From Trichothermofontia sichuanensis B231 (GTDB lineage: Bacteria > Cyanobacteriota > Cyanobacteriia > B231): 64,000 nt of DNA. Every line of letters begins with the position of its first letter. Within the stretch, counting starts at the first letter, position 1. Location of the stretch: the NCBI RefSeq assembly GCF_026240635.1, contig NZ_CP110848.1, positions 1,366,501 through 1,430,500 on the forward strand, read 5' to 3'. Under the pieces are notes generated by a model. That model saw only the letters and a list, made by a program, of their open reading frames with translations. It was not told the origin of the DNA and did not search any database. Of the stretch, positions 35,091 through 42,710 are shown piece by piece. A program made the position numbers and the translations under genes.

Positions 35091-35672
35091 ATGTTTTTGG
35101 AACACCCTGCCCCTGGTCCCCGTCGCCTTGCCGTCGAATTTCGCTGGATGGGTTGGCTGGGCTTTTGGCTTCAGTCCTTGTTGGGGTTTGTCCCCATTTT
35201 GTTATTGATCTTTGCCCTATTCCTCTACCAGCGTCCAAACCGGGGCACGGTCGGGATTGGCGATGTCTTAGCGTTTGCCTGTCTCATTGCCCTCCTGTTC
35301 ACGATTTACTGGTGCTTTCGGTATACGCGGGTGGCGATCGACCTCGAAGATCTTAACTTTCGGCCTCGCCGCATGGATGTCATTCGTACCCTCTGGGTAG
35401 GGTTGCTCAGTAATGCCGCGGGAATGCTGTGTGCCGTGCTGATTGGGATGGGCAAAGCGGGTACGTTGTTAACCACCATGCTATCCCTGCCCCCAGGGGC
35501 GATCACGCTGACCACGCCAGTGGAAGGGGGAACCTTGCTCAATCGCGGACCCGTCATTACGGTTCTGGATATGGTGGCAATGCAGGCGGTGATTAATACG
35601 ATCGCTGCCGAGTTGGTAGGGATTCTGGTCGCCCTGTGGTTGTTGTATCGCCTGGGCTATCAACAGTCGTGA
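35091..35672 (+). CDS. DUF3611-family membrane protein
   Basis: A 193-residue protein with about four membrane segments. Typical blocks are EFRWMGWLGFWLQSLLGFVP, GDVLAFACLIALLFTIYWCF, FRPRRMDVIRTLWVGLLSN (the conserved basic loop), VEGGTLLNRGPVITVLDMVA and NTIAAELVGILVALWLLYRL. I recall DUF3611 as a family of cyanobacteria and chloroplasts without defined function. I chose ATG 35091 (MFLEHPAPG). The gene begins 28 bp after the Yip1-like gene and is followed by a small membrane gene 19 bp downstream. Confidence 0.82.
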   Translation: MFLEHPAPGPRRLAVEFRWMGWLGFWLQSLLGFVPILLLIFALFLYQRPNRGTVGIGDVLAFACLIALLFTIYWCFRYTRVAIDLEDLNFRPRRMDVIRTLWVGLLSNAAGMLCAVLIGMGKAGTLLTTMLSLPPGAITLTTPVEGGTLLNRGPVITVLDMVAMQAVINTIAAELVGILVALWLLYRLGYQQS

Positions 35673-35691
35673 GGGGGCGGGCAAAGGGGCC

Positions 35692-36045
35692 ATGACTAAC
35701 GCTAACAAACGGTTTTTTGTTATTCGTATCCCGGAACATGCTTTTTTCTCGACGCTGTTAGGGTTAATTGTCAGTCTCATCGTAGCAATGGGGATGGGGG
35801 GAACCATTGTCTTAACCTATCTGTTCCTCGATCGCTGGTTGTATAACCACACCTATCGGCCCACCGCAGCGGAAAGCTTTCAGGGCTGTTCTAAGTTTGA
35901 CCCACCACCCGGTCAGGTCGTGGTTGCCATGCGTTGGGATACGCGATCGCAGGTCTGTCGCTACCGCACCCGTTCGCGGAACGTCTCCCCCGAAGAATCG
36001 CGGCGTGTCTCTGCGGGGGAGGCGGGTCTTCAGCCATCGCCTTAA
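35692..36045 (+). CDS. Small membrane protein, unrecognised
   Basis: A 117-residue protein with one strong hydrophobic segment near the N-terminus (about residues 18-46, LLGLIVSLIVAMGMGGTIVL) and a polar second half with two Cys (GCSKF and VCRYR). The C-terminal 30 residues are Arg/Ser-rich and overlap several HIP1-like sites, so the true end may be less conserved. It starts at ATG 35692, 19 bp after the DUF3611 gene, and probably belongs to the same transcript. No function can be assigned. Confidence 0.6.
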   Translation: MTNANKRFFVIRIPEHAFFSTLLGLIVSLIVAMGMGGTIVLTYLFLDRWLYNHTYRPTAAESFQGCSKFDPPPGQVVVAMRWDTRSQVCRYRTRSRNVSPEESRRVSAGEAGLQPSP

Positions 36046-36269
36046 CCCCAGGCAGCGGCCCTTGAGGAATATCAGAGGATGTGAAAAATGATGTCAGTCC
36101 TGTTCCGTTCCGGGTGGGAAAGGAGAGACTAGGACTAGGAGATAAGCAGCATCGATCTTAAAAACGACAAAACGACGGGAAATGTTAAGGGTGAGCTGGC
36201 TATTGACTCGCGGAAATAGAGCGTAGCGAACTCATCTGCGGTATAAGCACCTGCAAGGGATCGTAACCT

Positions 36270-39200
36270 ATGCCTCCTCGTCCATCACAGGCCCCCCAAT
36301 CAGGTGAGGCAGTCGATCGTGCCGCCCCCTCCGGACCGGGTTGGTTAAGTCCCCCCATTCAAGCCATGTTTGCCGGTGCCTTTGATGCTCTGCTGGTGGT
36401 CGATAATGGGGGCCGCTGTGTGGCCGTCAACCGGGCAGCCTGTGAGCTGTGGGAACTACCCCCCTCTGCCTTGTGCGATCGCGCCATTACCGACTTTACC
36501 GACCCCAACGATGCCCTCGGTCGCCTGTGGCCCTTAAGTGTGCACTCAGCAACCCTAGTACGGGGGGAAGGCTGTTTGTACTGTTCCCCCACCCACACCC
36601 GGCAGGTGGCCTTTACGCTGGCGATGAACACCTGGCCCGATTACCACCTGTTAACCCTTTGCGATCGCTCACAAGCGTGGCAACCTCATAGGCCAAAGGC
36701 ATCCCAATACGAACACCGTGAGTACCAGCCCTCCCATTGGCTGGAAATAGCTTTGGACGCGATTCCCGATCCGATTTTTTTGAAGGATGCCCAGGGGCGC
36801 TGGCAACTGGTCAATCAGGCAGCCCTCGATCTCTTGCAGTTGACCCGTAGCGATTACCAGGGGCATACCGATGCCGAACTGGCTGAGCAGATGCCGTTCT
36901 ACCGAGAGGCGCTCCTGGCTTGCATTGGGAGTGATGAAGCTGCCTGGGCGCAACAGGGTTTATGCCGAACTGAAGTAGCCATCCCCCAGCCCACGGGGGA
37001 GATGCGCACCTTTGATATTTATAAAGTCCCCCTGTTTCACGTTGATGGCACGCGTCGGGGCATCGTGGTAGTCGGGCACGATATTAGCGATCGCAAACAG
37101 GCAGAGACCAACCTGCGGCGCTATGAGCGGATCGTGGCTGCGATCCCTGACGGGATGGCGTTAGTCGATCGCACCTATCACTATCAAGCCATTAACCAGA
37201 CTTATCTGGATTGGCATCAGAAAACGGCTGAGCAAGTGGTTGGCCATCCGGTTACCGAGATTTTGGGTGAGGAATGTTTTAATCGGGTGATCAAAGCCTA
37301 TTTAGACAATGCTCTTGCTGGTCAAGTCGTGCATTATCAAGAATGGTTTACCTACCCCAGCCTTGGCCCCCAGTTCATGGGAGTGACCTATGCACCGTGT
37401 ACAGAGGAAAGCGGGGCGATTGCCGGCGTAGTGATCTACCAACGAATTTTAACCGAACTCAAACGCACAGAAATGACCCTCCAACAACTGGCCAAACGCG
37501 AATCACTGCTGGCGACCATTAATAACCGGATGCGCCAAAGCCTGGATCTCAAAAGTATCCTCCAGACGGTGGTGACGGAAGTCCGGACGTTCCTGCAAAC
37601 CGATCGGGTCCTCGTCTATCGCTTTAACGCCAGTGGCAATGGCACCGTCATCGCCGAATCCGTCGCCGATGGTTGGCTCTCCCTGGCCGGTTTTATGATT
37701 GGTGACCCCTGCCTCCAGGAGGATCGCTTACTGGCAACCCTGGCCCAGGGCGAGCCTCGGAATATTCCTGATGTGGGTTGTTCTCGGCTCAACGCTTGCT
37801 ACCTGGAGATGCTGAGCCAGTTCCAAGTCCGAGCCAATTTAGCTCTGCCCCTGTTGCAAGGCCAGCGCGTGTGGGGGTTGCTGATTGCCCATCACTGTCG
37901 ATCGCCGCGCCACTGGCAGTCCGAAGAAATTGATTTGCTCAAACAACTCTCTGGCCAATTGGCGATCGCCATTCAACAGTCGGAACTCTACCGTCAGGTC
38001 CAGGATCTCAATCAGGATCTGGAACATCAGGTTAGGGTTCGCACCGCAGAACTGCAACAAGCAATCCAGTTTGAAGGGTTGGTTAAGCGGATTACCGATA
38101 AGGTGCGCGATAGTCTCGATGAGCAGCAAATTCTCCAAACGGTTGTACAAGAATTAGCTCAGGGGATGGCCATAGAAGGATGTAATACGGGTATCTATAA
38201 CAAAACCTATACAACTTCAACGATTACGAATGAGTTTATCAAGAATCTCAAAAATATCCAGGGAACCACGATCGCGCTTACCACGGCAGCCTACGCAGAC
38301 ATTTATGCCCATCTGCTACAAGGCAAGACCTGTATCTTTGGGGAGCTATCCCCTAATTCTCTGCGATCGCAGACACGTTTGTTCGCAATCCTAGCCTGCC
38401 CGATCGCTGACGATCAAAATATTTTAGGTGACCTCTGGATTTTCAAAGATCGCAGCGCTAGCTTTAATGACCAAGAAATTCGCCTGGTACAACAGGTTGC
38501 CAGCCAATGCGCGATCGCCTTGCGTCAAGCACGGCTGTACCAAGCCGCGCAAGCCCAAGTCGCCGAACTGGAACGGCTGAACCAACTAAAAGATGACTTC
38601 CTCAGTACCGTCTCCCATGAACTGCGGACCCCTATGTCCAATATCAAAATGGCAACCCAGATGCTAGAGATCCAACTTACCCGTTTGGGTATGTTGGGGA
38701 AAGATGCTACTCAGGAAGCCCACACTGCCCAAGTCAATCGTTACTTCACAATTTTGCAGGAAGAATGTCAACGGGAGATAACCCTCATCAACGATTTGCT
38801 CGATTTAACCCGTCTGGATGCTAGTCTAGAGCCATTGCATATAATTCCCATTGAATTAAGGGCCTGGATATATCTGATCACAGAACCCTTTAACTACCTG
38901 CTGCGATCGCACCAACAAACGCTCGAAATTGCCATTCCACCCACCCTCACCCTAGAAACGGATATTACCTATCTAGAGCGCATTCTACGGGAATTGTTGA
39001 ATAATGCCTGCAAATACACCCCCCCTGGGGAGATAATTCGCATTACTGCCCAAGAAATGGAGACTGTCAGCGGAACCACGGTGGAACTGCGGATTAGTAA
39101 TCGGGGGATTGAAATTCCTGCGGCTGAATATGAGCGCATCTTCGAGCGCTTCTATCGTATCCCCAGCCAGGATCGATGGCAACATGGTGGGACAGGTTTA

Positions 39201-39329
39201 GGGTTAGCCCTCGTGAAGCGATTGGTAGAACGCCTTGGCAGCATAATTTGGGTTGAATCGGCATCAAACCATACCCATTTTGTCATCTGCTTACCGGCCC
39301 ACCCCTCAGCTTCCCAGCCGGTTGCTTAG
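36270..39329 (+). CDS. PAS/GAF sensor histidine kinase, paralogue of the 1512-residue kinase
   Basis: A 1019-residue orphan kinase. Three PAS units (about 30-140, 155-285, 290-410), GAF-1 (425-585), coiled coil with DLNQDLEHQVRVRTAEL, GAF-2 (620-770), HisKA with FLSTVSHELRTPMSN (His783) and HATPase (NNACKYTPPGE, GTGLGLALVKRLVERLG). From GAF-1 to the end it is clearly homologous to the other kinase. In GAF-1 the two cyanobacteriochrome positions are degenerate: DPCL instead of DXCF (Cys481) and ACYLEML instead of CH (Cys510-Tyr511). Both cysteines are kept, so chromophore binding is possible but less certain. Start ATG 36270 has no strong ribosome-binding site. Confidence 0.88.
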   Translation: MPPRPSQAPQSGEAVDRAAPSGPGWLSPPIQAMFAGAFDALLVVDNGGRCVAVNRAACELWELPPSALCDRAITDFTDPNDALGRLWPLSVHSATLVRGEGCLYCSPTHTRQVAFTLAMNTWPDYHLLTLCDRSQAWQPHRPKASQYEHREYQPSHWLEIALDAIPDPIFLKDAQGRWQLVNQAALDLLQLTRSDYQGHTDAELAEQMPFYREALLACIGSDEAAWAQQGLCRTEVAIPQPTGEMRTFDIYKVPLFHVDGTRRGIVVVGHDISDRKQAETNLRRYERIVAAIPDGMALVDRTYHYQAINQTYLDWHQKTAEQVVGHPVTEILGEECFNRVIKAYLDNALAGQVVHYQEWFTYPSLGPQFMGVTYAPCTEESGAIAGVVIYQRILTELKRTEMTLQQLAKRESLLATINNRMRQSLDLKSILQTVVTEVRTFLQTDRVLVYRFNASGNGTVIAESVADGWLSLAGFMIGDPCLQEDRLLATLAQGEPRNIPDVGCSRLNACYLEMLSQFQVRANLALPLLQGQRVWGLLIAHHCRSPRHWQSEEIDLLKQLSGQLAIAIQQSELYRQVQDLNQDLEHQVRVRTAELQQAIQFEGLVKRITDKVRDSLDEQQILQTVVQELAQGMAIEGCNTGIYNKTYTTSTITNEFIKNLKNIQGTTIALTTAAYADIYAHLLQGKTCIFGELSPNSLRSQTRLFAILACPIADDQNILGDLWIFKDRSASFNDQEIRLVQQVASQCAIALRQARLYQAAQAQVAELERLNQLKDDFLSTVSHELRTPMSNIKMATQMLEIQLTRLGMLGKDATQEAHTAQVNRYFTILQEECQREITLINDLLDLTRLDASLEPLHIIPIELRAWIYLITEPFNYLLRSHQQTLEIAIPPTLTLETDITYLERILRELLNNACKYTPPGEIIRITAQEMETVSGTTVELRISNRGIEIPAAEYERIFERFYRIPSQDRWQHGGTGLGLALVKRLVERLGSIIWVESASNHTHFVICLPAHPSASQPVA

Positions 39330-39487
39330 CCTGTCAATAACTTGACAATGATAACTTGATAAAAATGAGTCAAAATCCAAACGACCTCAAAGCTCAGCAC
39401 TGACAGAGTTGACGTCCCCTTTCCCCCAGTCTTCTTCTCGGCTGAGAACAAAACAAGAGGTCGAGAGCGCCCACCCGAATCAGACCT

Positions 39488-39664
39488 TTACAGAGGAACC
39501 CTGCGCATCAGATCACGAATGACATTGTCCTTGACCATCAGCAGGCGCGAGGCTTGTAGTAACAGATCGAGGGCCTGCTCGTGGCTCATCTTATTCAGGG
39601 ATTCCTCGACTAGTCGCATTTGGAATTGCTGCTCCAGGGAAAGCTCAAAGGTTGCGGGGTCCAT
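39488..39664 (-). CDS. nblA: NblA-like phycobilisome degradation protein (58 residues)
   Basis: A 58-residue protein with FELSLEQQFQMRLVEESLNK followed by MSHEQALDLLLQASRLLMV and KDNVIRDLMRR. This is the NblA/Ycf18 pattern (LSLEQEF, MS.EQA, L.....RLLMVKDN). NblA proteins act as adaptors bringing phycobilisomes to a Clp protease during nutrient starvation. AAGGAGG lies 7 bp before ATG 39664. It is convergent with the PAS/GAF kinase, whose stop is 159 bp away. A palindrome TACTATAGTA (39757-39766) lies in its upstream region and overlaps a possible -10 box. Tree-based confirmation of the NblA subfamily is needed before assuming a starvation role. Confidence 0.8.
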   Translation of the reverse strand: MDPATFELSLEQQFQMRLVEESLNKMSHEQALDLLLQASRLLMVKDNVIRDLMRRVPL

Positions 39665-40100
39665 GATGCTGTCCTCCTTATCAGTAGGTTGTGTCGATCT
39701 AGAGATTCAGGTTATGTCACTGCTGGGGTATGCCCGCCTGCGCACTATACCTGCGTACTATAGTAGACACACTCTCCTACAACCAAACGTGCATTTTTGT
39801 GCGTCTTTTTACAAATTTTAACTCAAAAAATCAAGAAACGTCGACATTACCGCTATAGGTGGAACTGACCCGCTACCCATAGGACTTGCTAATGGTTAAG
39901 AACACTAAATATAGTGTTTCATCTTGTTACGGTTGCTTTACCTCTCTTGATGGCGATAATCCTGGTTGGGTGAAAGTGGCCGGATCAGGGGCGATCGCGC
40001 ATGAAGTCATCCCGACAACCTGACGCCGGGGAGGGAATCCCGGATAATAGGAGTACCGTCGCAACGGGATCTCAGTTCACTTACTCAGGACGATATTGTT
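39665..40100. other. Divergent intergenic region, no gene seen
   Basis: This 436-bp region separates the nblA-like gene and the PspA-like gene and must contain both promoters. It holds the TACTATAGTA palindrome near nblA and the hairpin AACACTA-AATA-TAGTGTT at 39901-39918 nearer the PspA-like gene. Confidence 0.5.
39901..39918. promoter_or_regulatory. 7-bp inverted repeat, candidate operator
   Basis: AACACTA and TAGTGTT are perfect inverted copies around AATA. The motif lies 183 bp before the PspA-like start. There is no T-run on either strand, so a protein-binding site is more likely than a terminator. Confidence 0.35.
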
Positions 40101-40832
40101 ATGAAGAAGTTTATTTACTGGTTGATGGGGGAGAAGGCTGGTCGCACGATCGTGGGGACCTGGAACTGGCTCTGGGGACTACCGGTTGAATCAGGGGGAG
40201 CCGTGGCGGTCTCGGTAGCTGAGGAGTCATTGCAGTCCATGCAGGAGTCGGTACAAAAGCTGGCGCAAGCAGTTGCTACGCAGGTGGCGGCCTATGAGCG
40301 AGCCAAGCAAAAGTATGAACAAAAGGCTAAGGAAATGGCCAACCTGGAGCAGCAGGCGATGATAGCCCAACAGGGAGGCAACGAAGAAGCTGCTCGTCTG
40401 GCGATGGCAAAGGTGATTCAGATCGAGCAACTGCTACCCCAGTTAGAGGCCCAAGTCCAACAGGCAGATCAGTTTGTCAAAGCCTCTAAGGACAAGCTCA
40501 ACCGCGAACGCATGAAGCTAGAGCAATACAAGGCTGATATGCAGAATATGAAGGACTTGGCGGAAATTAATGAGGCCCTGGCCGCGATCGCCAAGGTCAA
40601 TAACGAATTTGATATCGGCTCAGCCCGCTCCCAATTTGAGTCGGCGAAAAATGCTGTTCAGCGGCGCAACTTGCAACAGAAGGCCCTTGCAGAAATCTCG
40701 GAAAATCCTGCCGAACAGCTCCAGGCCGATCTCGAACAAATGAGCCTCGATCAGGAGGTCGCCCGTCGTCTACAACAGATGAGTGGTCATTCTGAAGCTG
40801 CTAAGCTCCCCCAAGATCAGGGGAAGAATTGA
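40101..40832 (+). CDS. PspA/IM30-like coiled-coil protein
   Basis: A 243-residue protein. The N-terminus has a short hydrophobic stretch (KKFIYWLMGEKAGRTIVGTW) and then a long, almost continuous coiled coil from residue 40 to about 225 (AQAVATQVAAYERAKQKYEQ, EMANLEQQAMIAQQGGNEEA, VQQADQFVKASKDKLNRERM). The spacing of EEAARLAMAKVIQIEQLLPQLEAQVQ resembles PspA/IM30 (Vipp1) proteins that coat membranes under stress. It is not typical Vipp1; the N-terminal helix differs. It starts at ATG 40101, preceded by a long leader. Confidence 0.6.
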   Translation: MKKFIYWLMGEKAGRTIVGTWNWLWGLPVESGGAVAVSVAEESLQSMQESVQKLAQAVATQVAAYERAKQKYEQKAKEMANLEQQAMIAQQGGNEEAARLAMAKVIQIEQLLPQLEAQVQQADQFVKASKDKLNRERMKLEQYKADMQNMKDLAEINEALAAIAKVNNEFDIGSARSQFESAKNAVQRRNLQQKALAEISENPAEQLQADLEQMSLDQEVARRLQQMSGHSEAAKLPQDQGKN

Positions 40833-40856
40833 TGTCAATAGCGCAGTAAATAATGA

Positions 40857-41051
40857 GGAGAAAAGCGGGGTAGACGAGAGGAGGGCCGATCGCTGATCCT
40901 GAGACAACTCCATCGTCGGGTGGGGACACTGCCACCGGAGTTGACGGAACGAGTGCAGGCGTTGGCGTTGCCGCAGCTTGAGGCGTTGGGGGAGGCGTTG
41001 TTGGATTTTACCCAGGTGGACGATTTGGTCCCCTGGCTCGATCGCCTCTAA
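40857..41051 (+). pseudogene. Remnant of a DUF4351 C-terminal domain
   Basis: The frame reads SLILRQLHRRVGTLPPELTE and then QALALPQLEALGEALLDFTQ and LVPWLDRL before a TAA. This is the DUF4351 domain that ends many cyanobacterial Rpn/PD-(D/E)XK (recombination-promoting nuclease-like) proteins. An in-frame TGA lies just upstream of 40857 and there is no start codon, so only the tail of a former gene is left. Confidence 0.7.
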
Positions 41052-41181
41052 CGTAAAAGCACCATGGTCAAGAAAGCGGATATTGGTGGCAAACGCCTAA
41101 TTGGGTTAGCGCCAACCGCGTGGGCGCAATGGGTAACATAACGAGCGGAGCTGGTAGGGAACGGTGCAGCAAGGCCACATT

Positions 41182-42594
41182 CTAGATTGCTAACGGAGGT
41201 GGACTGGAGTTGGATGGGGGATGGGCTGCCTGTGGAGTAGGGGGTATTTGGGTATCCGGGGAAGCAGCAATAGGGGGAAGATTGGGTGATATGCCATGGG
41301 ACTGCGCCGCTTCGAGGGTTTTGCCCAACTTGGCCACCAAAGGGATTTCTGTTGACGTCTGTGCGACCCTGCAAGCCAATTGGGTGAGAGCTTGCTCAGC
41401 CTTATCAATACGGTGTTTGAGATTTTGAGTCAGGAACCCAATCGCCACATCTTGTTGCAGTAGACGCGGGAGCTGATGGGAAGGGGGTTGGTTCGTGTTG
41501 TATTCCTGGATAATGCTGTCTAGATGATGCCAAGTTTCATCGGTCGTTTCAACCGTGCTCACTAGGGCACGGGCAGCATTCGTTCCCCGTTGGGCGACCT
41601 GAGTCAGATCCTGAATTCGGGTCTTGAAGCGATAAACAAATTGCTCTAACCGTTGGCCCACATCTAACAATTGGATGGCAAACTTGCTAATATCCGTCGT
41701 AATCCGGCCAAAACTGCCCATCTGCTCTGTGGGTTGATTAGCTGCAACCGTTGCTTGGACGGCGAGATGCTGAACCTGCTGACTAATTTTTTCAATCGTT
41801 CGTGAGTTTTCTTGGAAGTTATCCAATTCTAAGTTCAGAGCTTGACCTGTCTCCGTCACCGCCTGGATATTGTTACAGATGGCCTGTACTCCCTCCAGCG
41901 CCATTTCCAGGCCATGTACATTTTCCTGGGCTAGCGTTTGGCTGATGGCCTGCAAACAACGGTGTGCCTGTACTAGCTGTCGGACGTGATTCAGGCTTTC
42001 CAGTTTTTGGATTTCTAAGTTTTTTTTATTTTGAGCTATTTCGACCTTTTGTTGAGCCATCATTTCTGATTGTGTGGCCACTCTTTGCTTCTCTATTTCT
42101 AGCTTGGTATGGTACTCGCGGATAATCAATTTCTGTTGTTGAATAACCTGGTTGAGGGTCATCACAATTTGGGATTGGGCTAGAAACAGGACTTTTGTGT
42201 CAATTAAGGCGATCGAAAAATCCCGGCGTTCTACCACAATCGGTTCGCCTATTTCCTCTGGGGGCCGCTTGAGGACCATGCGGACAGCCACATCGATCTT
42301 GCAGGTATCCGGCAGTTGTAAAGGCTTCAGGTTGTGCAGGGTCAAGAGGTCAGCAATGGAGGGGACGGCAGCCGTTTGCAGCGTGTTCCAACCACCTTCC
42401 AATTGGAAGGTAGACCGAGAAATGACCCCTATTAACCGGGTACCCTGAGTCACCAAAACACCCGGTAGGTTCGGATCTTGATCAAACTGACTAGCGATCG
42501 CGGACAGGGGTTGTTGACTGTCGAAAGTGACCGTGTAGGCTGGGAGGGCACCCAGGGTTGAATCCGGGTTCAACTGACCAAGGGAAAGATTCAT
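41182..42594 (-). CDS. CBS-domain protein with a coiled coil and degenerate MCP-like domain
   Basis: A 470-residue soluble protein. Residues 15-150 are a CBS-pair-like domain (PGVLVTQGTRLIGVISRSTF, DVAVRMVLKRPPEEIGEPIV). A coiled coil runs about 150-220 (IQQQKLIIREYHTKLEIEKQ). Residues 230-400 resemble the methyl-accepting chemotaxis signalling hairpin: HLAVQATVAANQPTEQMGSF then GRITTDISKFA stands where LALNAAIEAARAGE...GFAVVADEVRKLA would be, but key glutamates are changed. The last 60 residues are proline-rich. No CheW-binding tip can be confidently identified. It is alone, without che genes, and starts at ATG 42594. Confidence 0.7.
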   Translation of the reverse strand: MNLSLGQLNPDSTLGALPAYTVTFDSQQPLSAIASQFDQDPNLPGVLVTQGTRLIGVISRSTFQLEGGWNTLQTAAVPSIADLLTLHNLKPLQLPDTCKIDVAVRMVLKRPPEEIGEPIVVERRDFSIALIDTKVLFLAQSQIVMTLNQVIQQQKLIIREYHTKLEIEKQRVATQSEMMAQQKVEIAQNKKNLEIQKLESLNHVRQLVQAHRCLQAISQTLAQENVHGLEMALEGVQAICNNIQAVTETGQALNLELDNFQENSRTIEKISQQVQHLAVQATVAANQPTEQMGSFGRITTDISKFAIQLLDVGQRLEQFVYRFKTRIQDLTQVAQRGTNAARALVSTVETTDETWHHLDSIIQEYNTNQPPSHQLPRLLQQDVAIGFLTQNLKHRIDKAEQALTQLACRVAQTSTEIPLVAKLGKTLEAAQSHGISPNLPPIAASPDTQIPPTPQAAHPPSNSSPPPLAI

Positions 42595-42710
42595 GAGGAG
42601 GGCGAATTGGGATGATCTGCAAAGTAAGGGTTGATTGGGTAGTTAACCAACTAAGGTTAACAAACCAACAAAGTCCACGACACCAAGAGGCTAGCAGGAT
42701 ACTCCTTGCC

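Noticed and set aside
39757-39766. NtcA site upstream of the nblA-like gene
   Set aside because: TACTATAGTA is a palindrome but does not contain GTA-N8-TAC at a suitable position; it is only noted as a possible promoter element.
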